The translations under genes were made by a program, and so were the position numbers. From Linum tenue (lineage: Eukaryota; Streptophyta; Magnoliopsida; Malpighiales; Linaceae), in the NCBI GenBank assembly GCA_946122785.1, contig CAMGYJ010000011.1:13268001-13332000 (forward strand): a stretch of DNA of 64,000 nt, written 5' to 3'. Position 1 is the stretch's first letter. Each line of letters opens with the position of its first letter. Shown here in pieces: positions 55,502 to 64,000 of the stretch. The notes below the pieces were generated by a model that searched no databases, was not told where the DNA came from, and saw nothing but the letters and a program-made list of their open reading frames with translations.

Positions 55502-56575
55502 TCATGCATCTTGCAAGAACACCACCTTCTTGTTCGGCATTACCTCTCCTCCAAGGTAGCGCTTTAGGCGGTGTCCATTCACTTTGAACGTTCCTTCCTT
55601 CGGATGGGAGATCTCAACCACCCCGTATGTGAACACTTGTATTACCACATACGGGCCCGGCCACTTCGACCTTAAGTTTCAAGGGAATAACTTCGACCTC
55701 AACCCGGAGTTGTACAAGAGAACCTGGTCTCCCGGCTGGAATTCCTTTCCTCCTTTCAGACGTGCATCATCCAAGTGCCGCGTCCTCTCCTTGTAAATTT
55801 TGGTGTTCTCATAGGTTTGGAGACGCCACTCCTCAAGTTCAAGCACCTGCAACTTCCTTTCAATTCCACAGAAACTAGGGTCCATATTCAAAAAGTTTGT
55901 GGCCTAGAAAGCTTTATGCTCTAGCTCTACGGGCAAGTAGCACCCTTTTCCATACACCAAATGGTAAGGCGAGACGACTATTGTTGTTTTGTAGGCCGTG
56001 CGGTACGCCCATAGAGCATCATCGAGCTTTGAGGACCAATATTTACGGGATTGGTCCACAGTCTTTTTTAGAATTCTTTTTTGCTCCCTATTTGATAGCT
56101 CTACTTGTCCACTAGTTTGGGCATGATATGCCATGGACGCCCGGTGGGTAATACTGTAGCGATCGAGGAGCTTGTCGAATTGGCCTTCAAAATGGGTTCC
56201 TAGGTCGCTAATGATGGCCTTCGGGGTCCCAAATCGAGAAAACAGCTTTTTCAGGAACCCACTGACTCGTCTTGCATCATTGGTGGGAGCGCTTGAGCCT
56301 CAACCCACCTCGAGACGTAGTCCAAGGCCAGAAGGATGTATTTTTTTACCAAAAAACGAGTGGAAGGGTCCCATAAAATCGATGCCCCAAACATAAAAAA
56401 TCTCGCAAGTGATAGAAATCGTTTGGGGCATCTCATTTTGGTTAGAAGCATTATCTGTCCTTTGGCATCTGTCACAATGACTCACAAACTTGTAGGCATC
56501 CCTCCCGAAAGAGGCTCGGCCAGTAGAATCCAGACTGAAGCACCTATCTTGCAGTTTGGTTGCCTCCGTGGTGGC
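55502..56575 (-). pseudogene. Host Athila integrase (C-terminal part of pol)
   Basis: Reading down the minus strand: the zinc-binding end and core start (FVSHCDRCQRT, VWGIDFMGPF), [24 protein letters not shown] with a core Asp, [17 protein letters not shown] with the core Glu, then [10 protein letters not shown] and [19 protein letters not shown]. The end is near FLQDA-stop at 55502. A frame shift in an A-run near 56344 and others scatter the frame. The upstream part continues at 62334 once the nested element with its GTGGC duplication is removed. Confidence 0.85.
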
Positions 56576-57923
56576 TGACACGCCAAAACACAACACCAAA
56601 CTGCGACCAAGTGTAATCGCAGTCCGGGAATGCAGTAACAGGCAAGTTTAATTATCAACCCGGGGTCTAGATCTACTGCTTACTCCGTGATTCTCTATTA
56701 TCTAGCAAACTAGTTCGAGTGATTGTTGTTAAAAGTAAAAGCAACAAGAAAGCAGTAAATTGTTCGGTTTTCTAAAGCAGGCAAGAGTCACTCGGGATTG
56801 AGTCCCCCTAGCCCCTTAGTTAGGTTCAATTGCAATTCCCTGGGTTGATTCACTGTTGATTAGACTGCGGAAGATCCGACAGTAGCTTGGAATCTCTTAA
56901 GCTGACCAAGCCCTCTCAGTCTAACTACCCGGCAGACGACTAGTCTTCACCGGGATAGAAAGCTGAGGCTATGAACACAGTACTCCACTACTGGCGCCAA
57001 GAACACCATTACAAAGCAGTAGACTGGCTAACTCTCGTATAGCCAACCTCCTACTAACGAATGAAGAAGCTCTAACAACCTAATAAGATTCTATCTATCT
57101 CAGGTTGAAGCAGAAATTGAGAGAAGCTGATCAGACTCAAATCAATTCATTAAACATGCGTCATTCGATTAAAATCAAACAGTAATATCATCCCAAGTCA
57201 TTACAATCAAATCCCTAACACAAGGAACTAGGGTTCTTCATACCCAAGTGAGAGAAGGGTTCTACTCCATAGAGAGAGAAGAGAAAACAAGAATCGGATT
57301 AGTCATACTCATAACGATGAGGATAATCTGCTCCGGGACGATGATTTTCACTCCTATGACGATCTCCAAGCTCGATTCGATGAAATCCAGCTCTAAGACA
57401 GCTTCTAGGATGTGTTCTTCGCACTTTCTCTCTCTAGGGCTCTTTTTTTGCTCTGAAAACACGATTCTTCCACTTTTTGCTCGGAATAGGCTCTAAAACC
57501 AGATTTCCCGACTCGCACGGCCAGGGTGCACGACCGTGCAGATCACCATTCTGGCCGTGCGGCTCAAAACGCGGCGTACCATTAAGTCGAACTTCAGCCA
57601 TCTCGCACGGCTAGGGTGCACGGCCATGCAATCTTCAGGGGTTGCCCGTGCGTGTCCTCGGCATAAGGCGCACGACCATCTTGCTCACGTGCACGGCCGT
57701 GCAGCCTCCCTGGTCTGCCCGTGCAGCTCCCCAAAAACCTCGCCATTCGTCCGTTCTTCGTCCAAACGACCCCAGACTCGCTCCTAAGCCTTCATTCACG
57801 TACTAGGACCTGAAACATCACAAACAAGCACAACCTAGCGTGAAATTGGCCTAAAACACGAGAATCAACACCTCAAACGGTGTAAGAATGGGGGTAAAAA
57901 CATGTGTAAATGACGGTCTATCA
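56576..57923 (-). repeat. 3' LTR of the nested Athila relative
   Basis: 1348 bp, TGACACGCC...CTATCA. GCACGG/CCGTGC palindrome blocks lie at 57515-57735. Open frames inside (such as 57248-57496) are shared by all LTR copies and are not genes. Confidence 0.92.
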
Positions 57924-59715
57924 AACTCCCCCACACTTAACCGTTTGCTTGTCCCCAAGCAAACCAAGTCAGACACCAGGTAAGCTTATACATTTCAATC
58001 AACCAACATTGGGGACAAGTCATAAAGGCACAGAACACGTGAATCGCACTGGTTTTCAAACATCAATACATTCACAACCTCAATAACAACCTGGACAACC
58101 ACCACAAAGGACATTCGAGTGCAGCAAATCGTGTAAAGGAAGAGTCTCCCTTCTGTTCACTGGCCAACCTAGACTTGATTCAACCACTTACTCAAAACAG
58201 TCAACTCATGCATCCAACTCAAGACATCAGAATAGAGACCGAGCAATCTAGGTCCTCACCGGGGTACAAGAGCATATAGAAAATGAAAATGAATCACTCA
58301 CTCTCGACCAGTGGGGTCAGGACAATTTGATGCGAAAGATGCGCATGCTATTTCTCTCACTACCTATCATCTCTTCACCATGATGGCAGCCTCTAAATGC
58401 TAGAGTTCACATATGGGGTGTCAGCACTAACTAATCAGGAGGTCTTAGACACAGGTTCAAATGACTGCTGGCTAGGGTCTTGGACATGGGGGAAAAGCCT
58501 TTTAGGTGGTGGAAGTATTCATAGCAAAAGGTTCCACATTTTCCAAACACACAATCACAGTCAAATAAACCGGTATTTTCTTTCTGCTATTCTGCATTAC
58601 TCAATATCTTAAGAGCACAAGAGCGAAGGAGGCATAAACATCAGCATTTCCAAGCCAGACTGCTAAGAAACACTACTTACTGGGCATTATTCAGATTTTT
58701 GGTAGTGGCTCTCTTTTGATTTCAATTTTTTTCGTTGTCTCACTTCCATTTTTCTTTTCATTTCCTAAGAGAGCCACCACTTCTGCATAAATTTCAAACA
58801 CCTGCCCAACTTTTAAGCACGACCTCCAACACTCACATAGACTTTAGCAGAAACAACAGAGAATATGTAAAAACCACTCTGTGGAACCTTCTAAAAGATG
58901 CAACAAGGGTGATTTTTTCCATTATAGACCAAAAGAAAGGATAACACACGGCTCAAAGGGGCTGACTAGGGGATATGACACATCAGGACAGTCAGTTTTG
59001 GGCGTGGGCTAATCCTATGCCCCCATCATCTTAGCTAGTGACAACGTGAATGCTACACATCATGGAAGAGGGATCTATCGCACAAGAAAGAAACGAGCAG
59101 GCTCAAATCTCACATGGCTACCTATATGCTCTATCTCACATTCTGATACCCTGAACTAGATGCATAAACGACTGTCAAGGACAAGTAATCAGATCAAGTC
59201 AGATCAAGTCACAGTTGGCAAGAAAACAGTTGAAAAACTGAACCCCTACATCGTTCTACTGCACATCTCAGTCCTCATCATAGGTTGTCCTAATCGCAAA
59301 CAAGTTGTCATGCATTAATCCGAAAACTAATCAATTCATCCATCAAAACACAGTGCCAATATGATCAAACAGCAGTACTTGGAGCCCTCAAATCGTAAGA
59401 TTCGGACAGCGGACTAGGCTCCAAGCACCATCATAAATATTCCAACCGATACAAAGCACCCCCCCACACTTAAGCACGACATTGCCCTCAATGGAGTAGA
59501 GGGAAAGACAAGGGGAACGATGTTACCGGGTAAGAACACTGCTGGGGGACTGGAAGTGGACCAGTCAGCGGGGCTAGCATCAGCAAAACACACTGGGTGA
59601 TAGAAACCATAGTTCCAAGTGGATAAACCGACAAAAACAAACAAAAGAAAAACAAACCTTGGTGGGGTTGCCTCCCCACAAGCGCTTCTTTTACGTCTTA
59701 GCTAGACGGTGGCTC
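57924..59715 (-). other. Non-coding 3' internal region of the nested element
   Basis: It has no supported gene. It aligns with the host element's 53454-55501: CCGTTTGCTTGTCCCCAAGC, GGTCCTCACCGGGG, the ACACATCA region near 58977-59070, and a block near 59650-59710 with TAGCTAAGACG and GGGGAGGCAACCC. Confidence 0.6.
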
Positions 59716-60849
59716 CTAAGTTTCGGTCCACCCCAAAAACTCCTTGAAGTTGAGGTTCTCGTCGATAATGTGGAGTCTCAAGTCACAAGCAGGTGAAGTG
59801 ATAGGTGATGAAGACGGCTCGTGACCTTGAGGAATATGAAGTCTCCACTCACGAGACCTCTCCTTCGCATCTGCTCTTGTCTCATTGCCCCAAACCAGAT
59901 AAGATATATTCGATTGACCACCATCGTATCCACCAAGAGGGATTGATGATGATGTGGTCTTAGTCTGGCAAAGAGACACTGCAAATGGGTCCTTGCCAAG
60001 CAGCTCCTCGAAGTTTGGTGGAGATATCACATGTAACTCATGGCCGGTGCAGGCCTCTTCCACCTTAACTCCGTCCTCAGCCTGGACGTTAATTTCTTCT
60101 TCAACCTCCCTTTCTTCTACATGTGGTATCACCCCTGGGAAATGATCAAGAACTCCTCCTGCTTCACTTTCTTCATCCTCCACAACTTCTTTCTGCACCC
60201 TTTCTCGCTCTTCTTCTTCTAGCACGGATTGGAGAGCAAGTTGCCAAGCAATTTCTTTCATGAGATTTTCTTGCATCTCCTCACTCATGCCCGCCTCTTC
60301 AAAGCTCAGTTTGGGATGTGGGAAGGTGTGGTCGGCTACGACAGGCAATTCTTGATCATGATCATCACGAGAGCTTTTCGTGAAAACTTCTGTCTGCTCC
60401 ACAATGTCCTTGTAGCCTTCATCTTCCTCCTCCTCTTCTAGTATGATAGCAGAAGGGTGATCTTGAGCAGGTTGTGCATAAGCTTTCTCAAGATCCTCGA
60501 GGCTCTTCTTTATGCTCAGGAGGGTCTCCTCTATTTCACGGTAGGAGAACCCAGTTTGGGCATCGTCTGGGATATCCATCTTTGGAAAGGATGTCTCAGG
60601 TACTCGAGCAATCTGCTCCACGAGAAGCCTCAAGTGATAGTTTGGATCTGGCTGATGGAGGAATTCTTCTTGATAAGGAGATTGTTCTTGAAATACCCAG
60701 GGGTCTGATTGTTTCTCGTAGGATGGGGGTTGGTACTGAAACCCGAATCCATACTCTTCTCCTCCTTGATTGCTCCAGGGGGTCTCGGGGTAATACCACT
60801 CGGATGGTGGTGGATACCCCCAATGGTTGGAGAAGCCATGAGGATCCAT
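59716..60849 (-). CDS. Acidic gag-like protein of the non-autonomous Athila relative
   Basis: A 377-residue frame with its ATG at 60849, about 110 bp after the primer binding site, where gag normally starts. The N-terminus is rich in Trp, Tyr, Pro and Gln (GYPPPSEWYYPETPWSNQGG); then come a predicted coil (REIEETLLSIKKSLEDLEKA), long acidic stretches (LEEEEEDEG, VLEEEERERVQKEVVEDEES), and an end in FKEFLGWTET just before a conserved non-coding block. No capsid major homology region and no zinc knuckle is recognised, so 'gag-like' rests on position. The open frame in a non-autonomous element suggests the protein has been under selection or the copy is young. Confidence 0.6.
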   Translation of the reverse strand: MDPHGFSNHWGYPPPSEWYYPETPWSNQGGEEYGFGFQYQPPSYEKQSDPWVFQEQSPYQEEFLHQPDPNYHLRLLVEQIARVPETSFPKMDIPDDAQTGFSYREIEETLLSIKKSLEDLEKAYAQPAQDHPSAIILEEEEEDEGYKDIVEQTEVFTKSSRDDHDQELPVVADHTFPHPKLSFEEAGMSEEMQENLMKEIAWQLALQSVLEEEERERVQKEVVEDEESEAGGVLDHFPGVIPHVEEREVEEEINVQAEDGVKVEEACTGHELHVISPPNFEELLGKDPFAVSLCQTKTTSSSIPLGGYDGGQSNISYLVWGNETRADAKERSREWRLHIPQGHEPSSSPITSPACDLRLHIIDENLNFKEFLGWTET

Positions 60850-60961
60850 GATTCAGATCTGCACCAACAAAAACAAAAACACCCAAGTGAAAAGCAAGGG
60901 TGGAAAAGAAAAGAAAAAAGCTAAAGTAACAAACTTCTGCCTTTCCTAATAATCTAGAAAG

Positions 60962-60979
60962 TCCCCGGCAACGGCGCCA
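60962..60979 (-). other. Primer binding site of the nested element
   Basis: TGGCGCCGTTGCCGGGGA on the minus strand, the primer site typical of Athila-type Gypsy elements, six bases inside the 5' LTR boundary at 60986. Confidence 0.85.
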
Positions 60980-60985
60980 AAAACT

Positions 60986-62333
60986 TGACACGCCAAAACA
61001 CAACACCAAACTGCGACCAAGTGTAATCGCAGTCCGGGAATGCAGTAACAGGTAAGTTTAATTATCAACCCGGGGTCTAGATCTACTGCTTACTCCGTGA
61101 TTCTCTATTATCTAGCAAACTAGTTCGAGTGATTGTTGTTAAAAGTAAAAGCAACAAGAAAGCAGTAAATTGTTCGGTTTTCTAAAGCAGGCAAGAGTCA
61201 CTCGGGATTGAGTCCCCCTAGCCCCTTAGTTAGGTTCAATTGCAATTCCCTGGGTTGATTCACTGTTGATTAGACTGCGGAAGATCCGACAGTAGCTTGG
61301 AATCTCTTAAGCTGACCAAGCCCTCTCAGTCTAACTACCCGGCAGACGACTAGTCTTCACCGGGATAGAAAGCTGAGGCTATGAACACAGAACTCCACTA
61401 CTGGCGCCAAGAACACCAGTACAAAGCAGTAGACTGGCTAACTCTCGTATAGCCAACCTCCTACTAACGAATGAAGAAGCTCTAACAACCTAATCAGATT
61501 CTATCTATCTCAGGTTGAAGCAGAAATTGAGAGAAGCTGATTAGACTCAAATCAATTCATTAAACATGCGTCATTCGATTAAAATCAAACAGTAATATCA
61601 TCCCAAGTCATTACAATCAAATCCCTAACACAAGGAACTAGGGTTCTTCATACCCAAGTGAGAGAAGGGTTCTACTCCATAGAGAGAGAAGAGAAAACAA
61701 GAATCGGATTAGTCATACTCATAACGATGAGGATAATCTGCTCCGGGACGATGATTTTCACTCCTATGACGATCTCCAAGCTCGATTCGATGAAATCCAG
61801 CTCTAAGACAGCTTCTAGGATGTGTTCTTCGCACTTTCTCTCTCTAGGGCTCTGTTTTTGCTCTGAAAACACGATTCTTCCACTTTTTGCTCGGAATAGG
61901 CTCTAAAACCAGATTTCCCGACTCGCACGGCCAGGGTGCACGGCCGTGCAGATCACCATTCTGGCCGTGCGGCTCAAAACGCGGCGTACCATTAAGTCGA
62001 ACTTCAGCCATCTCGCACGGCTAGGGTGCACGGCCATGCAATCTTCAGGGGTTGCCCGTGCGTGTCCTCGGCATAAGGCGCACGGCCATCTTGCTCACGT
62101 GCACGGCCGTGCAGCTTCCCTGGTCTGCCCGTGCAGCTCCCCAAAAACCTCGCCATTCGTCCGTTCTTCGTCCAAACGACCCCAGACTCGCTCCTAAGCC
62201 TTCATTCACATACTAGGACGTTAAACATCACAAACAAGCACAACCTAGCGTGAAATCGGCCTAAAACACGAGAATCAACACCTCAAACGGTGTAAGAATG
62301 GGGGTAAAAACATGTGTAAATGACGGCCTATCA
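60986..62333 (-). repeat. 5' LTR of the nested Athila relative
   Basis: 1348 bp, same termini as 56576-57923. Palindrome blocks with GTGCACGGCCGTGCA lie at 61925-62145, about 190-410 bp from the LTR start in its own direction, so probably in U3 upstream of the promoter. Confidence 0.92.
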
Positions 62334-64000
62334 GTGGCCTCCACCTAGCCCAGTATGACAGTGGTTTAGAATACCCTCCATTTCCTCTTCCGGCACACAC
62401 CTTCGAATGACTCCGTCAGCCCCAATTCGAAAGAGGTGGGGGTCATCCCAAAAGTAGGCATGGAGGTCGGAGAAGAACTTGTTCCTTTCATGTGTGGTCA
62501 TCCCCTTGCGCAGCTGCTTCCCAACCAAATAGTTGACGAAGTTGTCTTACCACGGGGAGATACTCTCTGCCGCGGCGAGGGCGAGAAGCCGTTCATCGGG
62601 AAAAGTGTCATCTATCTCTCTTGGGGAGGTGGCACCTCCCGGTCCCTCAAGCCGTGAGAGGTGGTCAGCTGCAAGGTTTTCGGCCCCCTTTTTGTCCTTG
62701 ATCTCCACATCGAACTCTTGTAGTAGCATAATCTATCGAATTAGTCGGGGTTTGGCATCCGCTTTGCTCATCAAGAAACGGATGGCGGAGTGGTCGGTGT
62801 AGACAACAACCTTGGAAAGCACCGGATAAGACCTGAATTTATCGAAGGCGAAGATTACTGCCAACAATTCTTTCTCCGTGGTTGTGTAGTTCTCTTGAGC
62901 ATCATTCACTATCTTTGAGGCGTAGCAAATAGGCTGAAAAAGTCTACCCCGCCTTTGACCTAAGACCGCCCCCACTGCGTAGTCACTAGCATCACACATG
63001 AGCTCGAAGGGGAGGTTCCAATTGGTTGAACCCATTATGGGGGCATTTGTGAGCTTCTCTTTAAGGATGTTGAAAGCTTCAAAACATTCATTTGTGAAAA
63101 GGAATGGGGCATCCTTCTCCAAAAGCTTGGTCAAGGGCAAAGAAATTTTTGAGAAGTTCTTAATGAAACGTCGGTAGAACCCGGCATGCCCTAGGAAAAT
63201 CCTGATACCCTTGTTTGTGGTTGGAGGGGGACGCTTGCTGATTGTCTCAACTTTGGCTCCATCCACCTCAATCCCACGCTTGGAGATCTTCTGACTCAAC
63301 ACAATGCCCTCCTGGACCATGAAATGTGACTTTTCCCAACTCAAAGCAAGATTGGTTTCTTCACACTGCTTAAGGACCTTCTCCAAATTGGCCAGACAAT
63401 GAGAAAACGAATCTCCGAACACTGAGAAGTCGTCCATGAACACTTCCATTATCTCCCCAACTAGCTTATCAAAGATGGCCACCATGCACCTCTGGAATGT
63501 TGCCGGGGCATTGCACAAACCAAAGGGGATACGCCTATAAGCAAATGTTCCGAAAGGGCAAGTGAATGTTGTCTTGGCTTGGTCTTTTGGGGCAATCGAA
63601 ATCTGGTAGTATCCGAACATCCCATCTAGAAAGCAGTAGTAATCATGTCCAGCGAGTCTCTCCAAGATTTGATCGATGAAAGGTAAAGGGAAGTGATCCT
63701 TCCTTGTGGCTTCGTTCAATCTTCGATAGTCAATGCACACTCTCCACCCCCGTCACCGTTCTTGTTGGTATAAGCTCTTCCTTTGCATTTGCCACCACCG
63801 TCATTCCTCCCTTCTTAGGGACCAACTGGGTTGGGCTCACCCACTGACTATCCGAGATAGGGTAGATAATCTCGGCGTTTAGTAGCTTGATCACTTCTGC
63901 TTTTACCACTTCTTCCAGATCAGGATTCACTCGCCTCTGCGGTTGCCGAACCGGTTTGGCTCCTTCCTCCAGATGAATTTTGTGAGAACAAAAATTCGGC
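62334..64000 (-). pseudogene. Host Athila reverse transcriptase, RNase H and integrase start
   Basis: The RT has FPLPFIDQILERLAG, CFLDGMFGYYQI, PFGLCNAPATFQRCM and VFMDDFSVFG (the F-x-DD active site, Athila style). RNase H follows with FELMCDASDYAVGAVLG and TTTEKELLAVIFAFDKFRSY, then VEIKDKKGAENLAADHLSRL. The integrase start (WDDPHLFRIGADGVIRRC, ILNHCHTG) ends at the GTGGC target site at 62338. Breaks: a one-base gain in a C5/G5 run at 63747-63751, a TAG at 62733-62735 and a TAA at 62547-62549. Gag, protease, the primer site and the 5' LTR lie beyond the right edge. Confidence 0.9.

Larger units (their letters stand above)
56576..62333 (-). mobile_element. Complete non-autonomous Athila-related LTR element nested in the host integrase
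   Basis: LTRs of 1348 bp at 56576-57923 and 60986-62333 differ at only about a dozen bases by eye. A 5-bp duplication GTGGC (56571-56575 and 62334-62338) flanks it, and the host integrase reads across the junction. The primer site TGGCGCCGTTGCCGGGGA lies at 60962-60979 (minus strand), and a polypurine tract (AAGTGTGGGGGAGTTTG) lies next to the left LTR. The only gene is an acidic gag-like frame (60849-59716). No protease, RT or integrase is present, so it must use another element's enzymes, plausibly those of its Athila host family. Confidence 0.93.

Noticed and set aside
57248..57787. Frames repeated at 61658-62197
   Set aside because: These are LTR sequence shared by both ends of the nested element, not genes.

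Overview
This is nuclear DNA of a flowering plant, probably a eudicot. Genes have GT-AG introns and plant-type TATA promoters, and the families present (CYP71-clan P450, plant 2-oxoglutarate dioxygenase, plant mobile domain, FAR1-type MULE, Athila, L1, CACTA, hAT) are those of angiosperms. By my reading most of the window is transposable element, much of it nested, and target-site duplications (TSDs) let many insertions be bounded to the base. Only one ordinary host gene looks intact: a three-exon 2OG-Fe(II) dioxygenase at 37015-38909 (minus).

Layout. 1-5060: right part of a large Mutator-like element (MULE). It has the C-terminus of a MULE transposase, an OTU protease exon, a convergent plant-mobile-domain gene, an AT-rich array and a GC-rich array. 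5774-16957: a complete 11.2-kb MULE with terminal inverted repeats and 9-bp TSD. It carries three genes in tandem: a coiled-coil/Ulp1 protease, a FAR1-type transposase and a 'putative plant transposon protein'. 18195-18837: hAT MITE. 19485-29451: a cytochrome P450 pseudogene on the minus strand, split by a MULE (20299-21486), a Copia element (21808-26334) and a hAT (26392-28834) that carries a LITTLE ZIPPER-like fragment. 29452-37000: degraded repeats, including a possible Helitron end and a decayed Copia. 37015-38909: the dioxygenase. 39295-43801: a deletion derivative of the 5774-16957 MULE, itself interrupted by a CACTA element (39515-42973). 43831-48579: full-length L1 LINE. 48720-49452: small MULE. 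50287-64000: an Athila-type Ty3/Gypsy element (minus) running off the right end. Its 3' LTR is interrupted by a related solo LTR (51404-52965) and its integrase by a complete non-autonomous relative (56576-62333).

The most unusual signal is a set of element-specific palindromic words repeated in non-coding DNA. The 11.2-kb MULE carries roughly 100 exact copies of GGTCGACC, mostly in pairs 21-22 bp apart. They fill the leader introns, spacers and termini of all three genes and are absent from the coding exons. Three related Athila LTRs share a three-block palindrome layout around ACGGCCGT, but each uses a different flanking word (AATTACGG, GCACGG or GTTCACGG). Self-recognition of such arrays by an element-encoded protein, analogous to the VANC proteins of Arabidopsis VANDAL MULEs, is my inference and is testable.

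Many coding regions are broken by single-base shifts, several in homopolymer runs. Some may be assembly errors rather than real decay.
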